A stretch of 64,000 nt of DNA from Craterostigma plantagineum (Eukaryota; Streptophyta; Magnoliopsida; Lamiales; Linderniaceae), in NCBI GenBank assembly GCA_027422505.1, contig JAPQWV010000051.1, forward strand, positions 248,001 through 312,000, written 5' to 3'. The position numbers and the translations under genes were made by a program. Positions 50,301-62,247 of the stretch are shown in pieces; the stretch's first letter is position 1, and each line of letters opens with the position of its first letter. A model generated the notes under the pieces. The model saw only the letters and a list, made by a program, of their open reading frames with translations. It did no database searches and was not told the origin of the DNA.

Positions 50301-50871
50301 CACGGGCTTAATATGTTCACAGATCATGCTAACACAACATCCATTTTACAGTTAAAATCTTTACCTGCATAACTATGCAATCCGAAAAGCACATTAAACT
50401 AAAACAAACTTCAACAACACATACTCTAAATCCTTCCATACCAAATCCTACGATCTTCGAAAGAAGCTCTCAATAAAGCGATCAAAATCATCCATTCATA
50501 AACTTCCGCACATTACCAAACCCTCTGTACATTACCAACAAAAAAACACCCCAAACGCAGACACATTCCAAACGAAATCGAATAAAACTCACCAGCCGCT
50601 TGACAACAGATGAGACGGAGACCACTGACGCAACAACGACAGCAAATAGCAGCAACATCAGCATCCTAGATCTGTACGGATGAAACCACCTGACGAGATC
50701 GTCACTGGGGAATACGTAAGAGCGGAGGAAGGAGCGATTGCGTCCATTATCGCTATCCTCGTCGTCGGCCGCGACGGAGCGCGGCGACGAAACAGCAGCC
50801 GGCGTGGCTCGTCCGCCGATGGAGGTGGAGTGCCGGAGCTCCGCCGTTGCTCGCTTCGGACTGTACGCCAG
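47309..50871 (-). CDS. GDP-fucose O-fucosyltransferase family protein
   Basis: A plant GT106/DUF246 protein, probably a Golgi type II membrane glycosyltransferase. Eleven exons on the minus strand: 50871-50593, 49959-49909, 49798-49708, 49609-49533, 49317-49229, 49059-48940, 48726-48610, 48458-48315, 48216-48093, 48011-47820 and 47668-47309, all phases joining. The membrane anchor is MLMLLLFAVVVASVVSVSS. Conserved blocks are FIHAEGGLNQQRIAICNAVA, LPVLKQDQIWKDQTKFEDIF, MALHLRFEKGMVGLSFCDF, EVAVMLRAMGYPKETQIYVA and VFVMTHGGNFAKLIIGHRRY. The frame is open 69 codons upstream of the first ATG (50664) without another ATG; the upstream part LAYSPKRATAELRHSTSIGG looks like the normal cytosolic tail, with CTG (50871) where ATG is expected. 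Length is 547 residues from CTG and 478 from ATG. Confidence 0.93.
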
Positions 50872-51136
50872 CTTAAATTACGGCTTTGGGAGCAAAAGTA
50901 ACTACGTTGCTGAGCAGTAGCTAAGCTCTACACCATAGGAGAGCCTCTATCTCTATCGTCGTCCCCCTTTCACAGATCGAAGCTACTGATTTTTTTTTCC
51001 TTTTTCTTTTTAATTTCTTTTTTTTTTTAATTTTCTTCTCTTTTTCTTCAACAGAATTCACAGATGATAATTAGAAGCGAGCAATATTCTTTTTACGTTT
51101 GGGAAGAAAAAAGGGAAAAGGAAAATAGAATAACAA

Positions 51137-51235
51137 GGCCGGCCCAATTGGAAAGCCCATTTATAGGCCCATATTAATCTTTAGTTTTATGCCTTGTAAG
51201 TATAAGATTGTGTTTCGAAGCCCATTTGATATAGT
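51137..51235 (-). promoter_or_regulatory. GGCCCA box cluster upstream of the O-fucosyltransferase
   Basis: GGCCCAATTGG, AGCCCATTTA, AGGCCCATA and AGCCCATTTG within 100 bp, about 270-360 bp from the coding start, resemble site II clusters of constitutive plant genes. CT-rich leader sequence (50985-51060) lies between them and the gene. Confidence 0.45.
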
Positions 51236-51614
51236 ATTTTAAGCGCGCACTCGATATTACTTTATTAAGAGTTAAAAATATTAAAGGTGTCTGTTAGAAT
51301 AAAATTTTTACGCATAGCTACTTATTTGGTTGAGATTATCATTTTACCATCATTTACGTATTATTTAATTAAACTTACGTACCACATTACGTGTTTGTGT
51401 GGTATTAAATTCCTAATATGTTGTTTCATATCTTTGTAATCATTACATACATGTTTCAATGTATTATGTACTACAATATGTGTAGAAATTTTATTCTACT
51501 AGGTATCTACATATAAATTTGATTGGTCTGGCGATCTTTTATATTTTGGATATTTAACTGTAAACTCCAATATTTAATATATAAATAATAATTTTAATTT
51601 AAATTTTGTATTCT
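51236..51614. other. AT-rich intergenic region
   Basis: Nothing recognised. Confidence 0.4.
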
Positions 51615-54065
51615 GTCTGAGTCTAGACACAAATACCTACTTGAATAAAAACTTACAAGTCAGTACCTATGTTAGAAATTTTTACATATAGGTACCCGAC
51701 TTACTGTTTGTACCAGTTTATGTGTAAAGACCGTACATTGCTATATGTGCATAGCGTACCATGTCATGCCTTTATACGGTACCCTATACAGTTTCTCGTG
51801 TTGAGGTATATGCCCTAGATGTCGTAGGAGGACTGGGAGTACGAGGGCAATTTGCTAATTGTGTAGTGTTTAGTGATGTAATTTTATTACTTCTATTAAT
51901 GGAATGACTTTATTCATCATTAATTATAGGATGAATGAATTAAAAGGCATATTATTAATTAGTCTAAAGATTTCGCCTTGCAGTCTGATTGGATAAGACA
52001 AATTAATAAAACCCAAATATTGGCAGTTCATTTACTGATTTTGTGGGGACAGACAGGGGGCATCAGTAAGCTGAGATACTGTAATATTAAAATTGTGCAC
52101 AAGTCTAAGTCTCCAGTAGGGTGATTGGATTGACAAGTACGACTTGTTTGTCGATGGGTCCAATATGATTGTGCCAACTGTTCACTTGGGAAGTGGGAGC
52201 CCATGACAAATGATACAAGATGAATCAGGGGATTATCTGTATTTGGACACTGACTCCTAATCGAATGATCACCATGCTTGGATTGTCCTTGATCGATCGA
52301 TTGACTGTAGTATTATGCATGAACCTTAGACCGAAAGGGTTAACTTGGGGTTGGTCTTGAGGTCTTGACTTGTCACTAGTTTGATAGCCCCGTCTTGCCG
52401 GTGGCATGGGTCAGCGGCGAAATGCGGTCTTGACTTTTCGATGCGATTGCCGATTGAACCGCGGAGCGGGATTTATGGTCTTGATTAAATTCGAGGTTAA
52501 CGTCCTATGGCAAGTTTAATATGCGGGAATTTATCCAAGTCTCTGGCCAGAGCATATCTGACTCGCGATAGTCGTGGAGTGCAGTTCCGGTATTTTCACC
52601 AACATAAACGACAGAGAGTCGAGTTCTGTAAGTTTGACTATACGTGACTTTCACTCGACCGGGACAACGTAAAGGATTTATACGTATGATGAAAATCTAC
52701 AATCGGTTCGTGGATTATGATAGATCAAATTCGTACTCAACTTGGGATCTGTTCGGTACCACAGGGCTGGCTAGGTGAATACCGAACACTTGGATACCTC
52801 CTAGGCCGGTTGAGACGAACCAAGAGAGTCGGGCTTAAAAAGGACAACAGATAAAACGTCATCATCAGAGAGAGACAAGACTAGGTCCTAGATTGAGACA
52901 CTAGGGTTTGGGGATTGGCCAAAACCCTGATCGGCCGAAAATACTAAGTTTGACTAGTGAGGGGTAAAATAGTCTTTTCACCTCACGATATATTTTTGAA
53001 ATAAAATATTTGATATTGAATATTTATTATATGATTTGAATTAGATTTAGATCCTTATTATTGTTTTAGAGAAATAATATTGTTTAGTTTCGAATTAAAT
53101 AATATATATGGATATATATATATATATATATATAAGTTTCGAATTTTATTAGATAAAATTTCGAAAATTATTAAATATATTTATATTGGATATTATATAT
53201 TTAAAATATACTAAATATGGTATTTTAATTAATTGTGGTATTGGGTATTTAATTAATTAAATTTAAAGTTTGAATTTTGAATTCGTTACTTGGTAAAACG
53301 AAGACTTGGTAAATGGGAAGGTGTGAGGATTTTTCTCCTACCACATCAACCTATTTTTGACAAATCCTAAGTGGTATAAGTAAGGATTTTTGTGATCCTA
53401 AAGAGGGAAGAATCTAATTTCCGAAATTTGAGTTCAAGAGAGGAAAAACTAAGAGTTTTCTCCTCTCATCACTTTCTCTCTCGCACTCTCTCTCTCGGGG
53501 GCAGCAAGTAGCTCGTTCTTGGCCTAGCCGCACATGCAAGAACAGCTGCGACGTTAGTGAGGTGCCGGCGTGACGATCTTGTGCGAAGAAGGCGTCCCGT
53601 TCGTGTGCTTTTGGCGTATGAGAGGGGCACTACGCCTCGGGAATTCGAAGGATTCGAAGCTAGCAATCGTCGAGAGATTTTAACAAGGTATCATGGCTGA
53701 TTCATTATCTCTTTATGTCTGTACATTCTTGTGTTTGTAGCCGAGCGATCTTGAATAGGCGAGAAACCCGTAAAATTTTAAAATTCCGCCGTTCTAGGAA
53801 CGTGGATCTGGGGACCCTCGGGGATTCCCAACATCTCGATGGTACCTAAATGTGCTAATACAGCTTATCATTTTCTAAACGTATTACGTATCACAATATG
53901 TTGCTATAGGGTACCTAATTGTGCTAATCCGACGTACCTGCGGCGGGATCGTGTACCTATGTGCAAAAGATTTATTTTGTTTAGGTACCTACATATAAAA
54001 AAATACTGACAGGGTACTAAATTGTAAGTTTTTTCGCAATGGGGGTATTTATGTGTAAACACCCC
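51615..54065. mobile_element. GGTACC-rich TIR element, split by a solo LTR
   Basis: The left end has AGTCTAGACACAAATACCTAC, TAAAAACTTACAAGTCAGTACC, TTAGAAATTTTTACATATAGGTACC. The right end in reverse complement reads GGGGTGTTTACACATAAATACC, AAAAACTTACAATTTAGTACCC and TGTCAGTATTTTTTTATATGTAGG. Together they are an inverted repeat of about 85 bp. Removing the solo LTR (51799-53833) leaves about 415 bp of GGTACC-rich interior, similar in size to the copy at 12875. No coding sequence. Confidence 0.6.
51794..53838. mobile_element. Solo LTR, 2035 bp, with 5-bp target duplication
   Basis: The LTR (51799-53833) starts TGTTGAGGTATATGCCCTAG and ends GGGGATTCCCAACA, and is flanked by TCTCG at 51794-51798 and 53834-53838. 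No internal region or partner remains, so it arose by recombination between two LTRs. The long AT-rich section near 53000-53280 with a TA run (53112-53135) and a CT-rich part near 53470-53510 could be its promoter and leader. The superfamily is not decidable. Confidence 0.85.
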
Positions 54066-54770
54066 TTGTTTTAAGTATTTAAAATGAAAAACCGATTTGT
54101 GAGGATATAACTAGAAAATGAACCGGGGTTTTCCTTTCTTACGAGTTGAGCAGCTCTCATTAGTACTTTTCTTCTTTTCGGTATTTTCATTTCGCTTGTT
54201 TCGTTGGTCGAATTCATCCATCAATTGCGCCATGTCGACAGCTCTTTCATTAGTATTGTTAGCCACGCTATCATCAAACATGCTTCTCTGTAGATATAAA
54301 AAAAAAAAAAAAAAAAAAGATTAGTAACCAATATACGTAAAACAGTCCTAATATGCAATATTAACATATTCCCAGTCGTAGTTTTATAGTTTCATTCGAG
54401 GTTCAGCCTTATTTCGAAATTATAACTTCAATATGAAAATCCCAAATTCCAGCCCTATTTCGCTGTAAATAACTCGTTGTAAATCCCATATACAAACTTT
54501 TTCTACACATTATACGAGCTGAGGAACAAATTGAAGTCAGTGAAGATGCTACTTACATTAATGGAGTCAAAACTCGAAATAGTCTGCTCTCGGCGTCTGC
54601 TCTTTGATTTGCTTTTTTTTTTTTTTTTTTGCTTTCTGAATCTTTCTTCTAATTAGAGTTCACATACTCTCTCTTATTCACGCACTGCTAAGTACTAACA
54701 GTTATTTGGGCCTTTGGGCTCATTTCCATTTTATTTTTGTTGGGCTATATAAACTTAATTTATATTTTAA
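54066..54770. other. Intergenic region
   Basis: A 68-residue frame at 54118-54324 and homopolymer A runs (54299-54319, and T at 54614-54630). No family features are seen. Confidence 0.35.
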
Positions 54771-54963
54771 AAAAAAATTAAAATCGGATACCGGATATCT
54801 GAATTTTACCCTTGGCCCTATCCGGATCCGATCCGGTTCACTTAAAAGAAATGCGGATCGGATATCCGATCCCGTTTTTTAAACCGGTTATCCGATTTTA
54901 CGGATTTTGAAAACCGAATATCGGATCGGAATCCGATTTCGGATATTTTTGCTCACCCCTATA
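54771..54963. mobile_element. Right-hand part of a hAT-like MITE
   Basis: Rich in CCGGATATC / CGGATCGG motifs and ends TTTTTGCTCACCCCTA, the reverse of the hAT-type start TAGGGGTGAGC. I could not find a left end or target duplication. Confidence 0.4.
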
Positions 54964-55987
54964 TATAACGATTTCAAAATAGTTATATGTACATAAATAT
55001 AATGGATAAAATAATTAACGATACTCTTGTAGTTGGACATCCATCAAAGTCAATCGGTGTGATGTCGACTAACTTTAATTCTAATTTAAAGGTTTGTTTC
55101 TTCCGTCAACTTGCATGACAGAATAGATATATGTGAAGTTTGATGTTGCTAACGCATAATTTAGTTGTTGAATTGATTTCAATCATAATGTGATGTGTAT
55201 ATATACATATATCATGTCATTTTTTTTACATGGACCAATTTAACATCAATTTTGTGGACGCGGTTTCAAACTTTAGAATAAAATGGTATGTACTAGAAGG
55301 GTCCTCACCTTGACGTTATCAATGAAATTTTAATTGTTTGTGGTCTATATATTTTACTCAAGAACTTGTATTTTTTTTACTTTCTTACAATTATACTCCT
55401 CCACTTTCATTATTTATATGGACTTACAACAGTAAGTTTATATAGGTAAAGAGAGTAGTTTGATTGATAGCTGAAATAGTCTCATATAATTATCCTTAAG
55501 ATTCTAGAATCACTTCAATGTTTTGTGGATCTCAATAAAAGTAAAAATTAAAAAAAAATAAATATTTTTTAGGATATAATTTTTGATCCATACTGTTATC
55601 ATGTCAAAGGTGCGTTAAAGCATGTAGAAATAAAAAAGATGAGTCAAACAAAAAAATAATAATGACCACTAACATATAAAAATACCACATTCGGTTCAAC
55701 TTGCCAAATTGAACGCTAGGAAAATTGGAAGATAATACATATATCCAAAGTAATCACTTTTCCTTTTGGCCTTTTATTTGAATTTGAAAAGAAAAAAAAA
55801 AACTAGTACACTATAAAACTTTTGTAGTATGGGCATCATATATATCTTCGAATTAACTTCCAAAAAACATGAGCCATTAATGCTGTTCTTTATGTAGTAT
55901 CCATACATGTAACAAATCGAAATATTTGTTAGGATTGGTACAAATTTTTGAACCATAACTTTTTGGCAATCTGTACTGCAGCATTAT

Positions 55988-56026
<39 letters not shown>

Positions 56027-57627
56027 TAAAAGTCAATATTGCTCAACAGCTATACATATACTCACTTGCGGCTTATATTATGGCATATGATATTATTGCT
56101 TGTGGTGAGTTTCCTTTTTTCTATTATTTGTCTTTATTCGCGGATTTTTCTTATATTAATTTCAAAGTGTTTGCTGGGGAAATAAATATCTACGAGCAAG
56201 AGTTTCGCTAATTGTATTAATTTGCAAATTTGTCTCATATTTATAATTACAAATACATTCACTAACTTGTTGATAATAAGTCGAAATCCAACTAGGTCAT
56301 TGAATATATAATGGGACAATTTTGAGTATTCTACTTAAATATGGAGTATAATTTTTATATTCATGGAATACTGGAAATACGATCTCTATAATGTCCAAGT
56401 GCCTTTCGCTAAGATTTTCCTCTTATTTTTAATAATTCCTAAATACTTACAAAAGGTGGCACTAGAAGGAAGCAATTACAACTACAAATAATTACAACTT
56501 GGGAGTTTCCAAATCGAAAGACAAGTTTTATGTTTTAATAACAAAGCAAATAGGCTGCTTAACGTGATTTACAAAGTTTACATTTGTCCTCAATGCATTA
56601 CTTTATGTCATTTTTGTCTCTCTCTATGTTTATGGTATTTTTCTAGCCGAAATGGCACCTTGTTGATATATTGAATCATCGAATCATGCAGCTAATTACG
56701 AGTCATCACGTGATTTTGGTCAATATATACTTCTTTAATATGATATATATTATTAATAAAACAAGTTAATTAGGCATTGATTGGTCGATCTAGTCTCGAA
56801 ATTCACGGCAATGCCACATTACCAAGAACAAGAAACCATTCCACTGTTATTTCAAAATGTGTATTATATTAATTATAGGGAAATTTATAAAAACTACGAA
56901 TCACTAAATATGTCAATTTTCGATTTTGGATCACTATGTAATTCAGTTTATGTCACTAAGTATATATTTATTAACAAAATTGAGTCACTGACCTCTTTTC
57001 TCTTATATATATATATATATATATATATAATTAGTGACCCAAATTTGTAACAATGTACATACTTAGTGACTTAGTTTTGTTACTATATGCATAATTAGTG
57101 GCTAGTTTTGTAACGTAACTGGTGACTCAATTTTGTTACTATATACAACTTTCTTTTTCTAAGTTACTAAATACATACTTTTTTTAAGTTACTATATACA
57201 TACTTAGTGATCTAGCTTTGTAACTGGCAAACATAGTGACCTAAATAAAAAATTTGGTATACATCGCGACACATTTTTAATTTTAACTTAATTATATTGT
57301 GACTACATATAATAGGGTTACAGTGCATGAAAATAAGCGACTATATACGGGACCATTTTATTTTATTTGGTTTCTCATATGTATTGGCATTGCATGATTT
57401 TTCCACGCCTTTATGGAGCTTGCGAATTATTCTTAACTTCGTTTACATAAAGAGATTTTATTATAATTAATTTATGCCCGAGATATGAAAAAAGACATTC
57501 TTTTCTTCTATACAAAACCCCTATTACAGTTATTACACTAGTGCAATAAAATAATAATTAATAAATAAAGCGAGCAGCTTCAAGTTCAAGCTAAAAAACA
57601 TCGACAGAAACGCCGCCGCCGTTGCCG
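54964..57627. other. AT-rich intergenic region with microsatellites
   Basis: TA runs at about 55990-56022 and 57006-57029. From 56885 to 57250 a short motif (TTAGTGACTNAGTTTTGTTACTATAT) recurs in both orientations around the second TA run, a small foldback-like repeat. No gene. Confidence 0.5.
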
Positions 57628-59004
57628 TCACACCTCTACCCGCCATACGGTGACGTCGCCGTCAAACCCGCCGCTGAACACCTTCACCGCACATCCACCG
57701 CCGTCGCCGTCGTCCTTCTCGGCCGCAGCCACCAGCGACCTCACCGGCGCCGCCCTCATCCCGTCCAAAACCGCCAGGCAACAGTACCTCCGCCGCCCAT
57801 CATCCTCGCCGTCGGCCCTCCTCCAAATCCTCACCGTCCGATCCGCCGACCCACTCATCAGCAAATCGCAGACGTTGATCAGACAAAGGATAGCCTTCGA
57901 ATGTCCCCTCAAAGCGCCGGCGAGCGCCATGTGGTTAGCGCTGTCCTCCCTTTCCCAGACCAAAATTGACCGATCGCACGACCCGGAAAAAAGAACCGAC
58001 CCGCCGCCGGTCAGCGCCAAGGCGTTCACCGCCGACTTGTGCTTCTCTAGAGTCGCTACCAGCTCGTATTTCCGGCGAGAATCGTCCATTCTCCACGCTT
58101 TGATCTTCTTGTCCGCCGAGCCCGTGTAAACCGTTCCATCTTCCGACGAAACGACGGCGTTTATTGCGTCGTCGTGCGCTCCTCCCACAGATTGCAGACA
58201 GCGAAAGCTGTTCTTCTTACCAATTTCCCACACTTTGATGCTTCTGTCCCAAGAGACGGAAATCAGACAATCGCCGGAAAAAACCAGCCCCGAAACGGCG
58301 TCGTTGTGTTCGATCCAAAGCTTCTTCTTATGCCGGCGAACTCTGACGTAGTTCCGAGGGAGGACGAATCTGAGGAGGCGATCTTCTAAAGTGGGCAGCG
58401 TGGCCATTAGCTTGTGACTCTTTCCGTCGGCGGCGGCGGCCAGTTTCGTCCATACCCTTATCTTACAGTCTTGATGGGACGTAAAAATTTTGCCGCCGTG
58501 AAAAGCTACCGACTTCACCGAGCCCGCAGAGGGTTTCGAAGGGCCGAATTTTCCGAGCAGTTTGTAGCCGTCGTCGACGGCGTCGTTGACGGCGTCGTAG
58601 ACGTGGACTTTATTCCCAGCGGCGGCGTAGAGGAGATCGCCGTGAACTGCGAGGAAATTGACAATATTCTGGCCGGGAGATGCAGCGGCGGAGAGATGGG
58701 CGGCGACGGCGAATGAGGCCGAGGAGGTGGTTGCGTCGGCGGCGGCGGCGGCGGAGGTTGGGTAATAATAGTGCTGAGGTGTGAGCTTTTGCAGGGATGG
58801 TACCGAAGGTAAGGTTACGAGGGAAGCGTTGGATTGAATGCTGCTGTTCGTTGATGCTGATGAGGAGGACGATGATGATTGTGTAGGGGTTTCGTCGTCG
58901 ATGAAGTCGCCGGAGTGCGGCGGCGGAGATGGGTTGTCGCCGGCTTCATCCACGGCGGTGGCGGAGGAGCATGTGGTGAGGAGACATGAACGGAGGAGAT
59001 TCAT
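57628..59004 (-). CDS. JINGUBANG-like WD40 protein
   Basis: Single exon, 458 residues. The N-terminal 110 residues are Ser/Ala-rich and include SSIQSNASLVTLPSVPSLQKL, the leader typical of JINGUBANG-type plant WD40 proteins, which include a regulator of pollen germination. About seven WD repeats follow, from about 118 to the end; clear ones are HDAINAVVSSEDGTVYTGSADKKIKAW, HKSAVNALALTGGGSVLFSGSCDRSI and HSKAILCLINVCDLLMSGSADRTVRIW. No other domain is present, so it likely acts as a binding scaffold. GC-rich relative to the flanks. A GA-repeat leader lies just upstream (59031-59068). Intact; the exact orthologue is not decided. Confidence 0.92.
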   Translation of the reverse strand: MNLLRSCLLTTCSSATAVDEAGDNPSPPPHSGDFIDDETPTQSSSSSSSASTNSSIQSNASLVTLPSVPSLQKLTPQHYYYPTSAAAAADATTSSASFAVAAHLSAAASPGQNIVNFLAVHGDLLYAAAGNKVHVYDAVNDAVDDGYKLLGKFGPSKPSAGSVKSVAFHGGKIFTSHQDCKIRVWTKLAAAADGKSHKLMATLPTLEDRLLRFVLPRNYVRVRRHKKKLWIEHNDAVSGLVFSGDCLISVSWDRSIKVWEIGKKNSFRCLQSVGGAHDDAINAVVSSEDGTVYTGSADKKIKAWRMDDSRRKYELVATLEKHKSAVNALALTGGGSVLFSGSCDRSILVWEREDSANHMALAGALRGHSKAILCLINVCDLLMSGSADRTVRIWRRADGEDDGRRRYCCLAVLDGMRAAPVRSLVAAAEKDDGDGGGCAVKVFSGGFDGDVTVWRVEV

Positions 59005-59030
59005 TGTTTTTTCTTTTCTTTAGCCGGCAA

Positions 59031-59068
59031 GAGAGAGAGAGAGAGAGGGAGAGAGAGAGAGAATTGTT
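59031..59068. repeat. (GA)n microsatellite in the 5' leader
   Basis: GA dinucleotides just upstream of the JINGUBANG-like start; on the coding strand it reads as a CT-rich leader, common in plant genes. Confidence 0.85.
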
Positions 59069-59662
59069 TTAGAGTGAAAGAAGTGTAAGAAAGAAGGGTT
59101 ATTATATTGAGTGTTACTGGGCGGAGAATGCAATATATTATTTGTATGGACATTGAATGCGACTGATACACCAATATTAACGTCTAATTCTTTATGCTCT
59201 GATTTCTGATTTCTATGTTGATATCAAATCAAATACAAATGTACGATATTAGTTTTTATTTCTCTATATTATAGTTTTAAACAAAGTTCAAAGATGTTCA
59301 CCATTTCATGGCCATAAGGGGGCCATCAAAGGCCCAAAACTACAATTTGAAAGCCAATATCGCCCTATGAAAATCAAAGTGAGGTTCTTCTATGAACGAT
59401 CTTATGTTAATGCTTTTTCATGCTTCATTCATTAGAAACCAAGTTTTAACATTCGAAGGTAGACAGTTATTTCGACTTCGAATTTATCCATCACTAAGAA
59501 AGTAACTGGAACTGAAGATCTGTGTTGTAGTGGTGATGAAAAAGCATCAGATCATTGAAACATCTTTACAAACATAAATATGCTACGACGTGTCAAGAAT
59601 ATCTAACAGAGTTCGAGCTCATATGAATAGGTAAATAAACCTTTTTCTTATTTTCTTTTTTC
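59069..59662. other. Intergenic region
   Basis: Promoter of the WD40 gene and 3' flank of the MYB gene; nothing else is recognised. Confidence 0.4.
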
Positions 59663-60913
59663 TCAAGGAAAGTTGTCATTGAAACTTCCGAAACCGTCCC
59701 AGATAAACGGATCATCGGCCCAACTCTGGTAAGTTTCCGCCGTCGAATAATCGCCGCCTTGGAACAACATAAACGGAGATCCCATTACCATATTATCAAC
59801 AGCCTTATTAACCGCTTCGTTTGGGCCGCAGTTACTGTGTATAATAATATTGTTATCGTACGCCTCTTTCTTCGATCCTTCGCATTTCATCTCGGAAAAG
59901 TCGTCGTTGCTCTCTTCGAGTCTTTCCGTGGAAGCTCGGGAAATCTCCCGAGGCGGATGGTGCTCTTCGATGATGGGCTTGTGTGTGATGGGGTCTAATC
60001 CCATGAGCTTCATCTTCTTCTTGATCCTCGTGTTCCAATGGTTCTTTATCTCGTTGTCTGTCCTTCCGGGGAAGTGCGAGGCTATTTTAGACCACCTGAA
60101 AGAAAAAAAAAAAAAAAAGAAGAAAAACACCCATCGTTGTTATTACAACATCAAACCGACAAGACGAAACAAAAAAAAGTGCCCTGAAAGCACAAAAATG
60201 AACTATTGAAGAAGTACTAAACATTTATGTCTAGTAACTTTCAGTGGTTTTCGGTATGTTGTATTTGATTCTCTCGTAACTTCCGCGAAAATTTGTTTGT
60301 TTTTTCGTCATATAACTTCTCCATGCCACAATATAGGCACATAACTGCCGGAAGCAATAAGGAAATAGCCGAGTTTTGGACGAATACAAGATACATGACG
60401 AAAAAAGCGAAATTTCGTGAAAGTCATACGAATAGGCAGAAACAATCTGGAGTACTTAAAGAAGCGAATTTCGTGAGAGTTATAGCACTAGAGATTTTAG
60501 TGTGCTCCAAAAACATTATGCATGTAGTCGTTCGTACCTGTTACCTAGTCGGGAATGAAGCTCGATGATCATATCTTCCTCTGCTTCCGTCAATGCGCCT
60601 CTCTTGAGGTCCGGCCTAAGGTAGTTTATCCACCTCAGTCTACAACTCTTTCCACATCTCTTCAATCCTAAGGTTTTACGCAAATACAAACACATAATTA
60701 GTCTTCTTCGTAAAAAAAAAATGCGATCTTTACGCTTATCCTATCTATCCCTTTGCATGGCGAAGAAAGTGTGTTTTTACCGGCGAGTTTTGGGACTAAT
60801 CGCCAGCATTTTATCCCATTATGGAGGATGAAATTCATGAGCATGGTGTCTTCTTCGACCGTCCACGGGCCCCGCTTAAGCCCCGCCTTTTCGCAACAAG
60901 GTTGTCTTCCCAT
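59663..60913 (-). CDS. R2R3-MYB transcription factor
   Basis: Three exons on the minus strand: 60913-60781, 60667-60538 and 60095-59663, with the standard MYB intron phases, 231 residues. It starts [19 protein letters not shown]2 covers about 14-61 and R3 about 67-112, with the expected spaced Trp residues (first R3 residue I) and the [17 protein letters not shown] and [18 protein letters not shown] blocks. [10 protein letters not shown] follows R3, a feature of several R2R3 subgroups including the MYB20/40/43/85 relatives. The C-terminal part has acidic Trp-containing [17 protein letters not shown], a probable activation region. An upstream in-frame ATG (60934) exists, but the family start is at 60913. 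The regulated pathway cannot be told from the sequence. Confidence 0.95.
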
Positions 60914-62247
60914 AATTACTATTACATAACACAAGAAGAAATTAGGGTTATGTCTCTTAGTAGTAGAAACTAAGTTTAGACGAACTATAGCAATGGTGGA
61001 TCAATGAAGATTGTTGCAAAAGAAGACACAAATGCTTCTTTATATGTATATATGTGGGAAGGGCAAGATTCTCTTACAGCTAATGCACAGATCATCGACT
61101 TAGTCTTAATTTTGCTTGTGCGCAAGAGAAAGCTCATGATTGAGAAATGATTAAGAAGATTTGTTTATATTATCGAGATCATTGCATTGGCGCATGCTTT
61201 TGATATTAAAACATGAAACACACAAAGAATCACATAAAACAGACGTGAGTCCTTGTCGTTGACATGTTAGTTTAACGTTTTTTGTTGTAGTGCTTAAGAA
61301 AAAAGTCTGCTTTTAATTAAGTGTTGAATATTACGCAGAAAGTTCTGAGAAGAGAACAAATTAGGGACAACGAGGACGGCCTCGTTTGTGGGTTGCAACG
61401 ACTCTTTTTATTTTTCTTTGATTGTAATAATATATAGTTTCGAGCGACATTAGCTTTTAATATATTTGTTTACTTTTTGGTTGAGACGTGTTTGTGTTAG
61501 TGTACTTTGCATCATATCTTCTATGTGATTTTTGTTGAATATTTTGGATTTTAAATGGCTTGTACCAATTGTATATTTGATACTTATAGGCGGCAATTAT
61601 GCATGTATTATAATGAAGAAACTGATGAATGGCCGAAACTATAGAATATATACTACCCTTGAGTTTTAGTTTAATATATGAGTTAATGTCGGCGGTTTAT
61701 ACCAAACTTGTACGTCGAAATAATTAATTTAAAGGCACCATTTGAATAATTTGTGGCTTTGGTGAACTGATTATAATTGTCACTAAAACCTGATATCATA
61801 TGGTAAAATTTCAATGCGTCGGCAAAAGGAGCAAGGAGAAAAATAAATCCTTCGTCGTCGAAGGTTAATGTTTGGTGACGAAAAGGACTTATATTTTACA
61901 AGGACTAAGTTTTGCACTCCATAAGTGTGTGATATAATATGATATTATTATTATGTATATTTGATTATGAAATAATAATACTAAAAATAGGACAAATAAA
62001 AATATTGTGTAGCTGGTGGTTTTTTTATATTAAATGTTATTTCTTAAAGGGAGTGAAAGTGGTAGTTTAAGATTAATGATAGATAAAAAATAACTAACAA
62101 ATTGAATCAAAATTTGAGTGTAATTGATACACCAAATTGGATAAAAAAAACAACAGTTTTTTAAAAGGTGCCGAACATTAATAAAATAGAACAGATAGGA
62201 TGAAGAATTTATGATATGAGAAGCGATAGTAAAAGCATAATGTTATT
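60914..62247. other. MYB promoter and AT-rich intergenic region
   Basis: No gene is recognised. A TATA-like ATATGTATATATG lies near 61040 on the MYB side. Confidence 0.4.

Noticed and set aside
57650..58129. 159-residue plus-strand frame
   Set aside because: Antisense shadow of the JINGUBANG-like WD40 coding exon.
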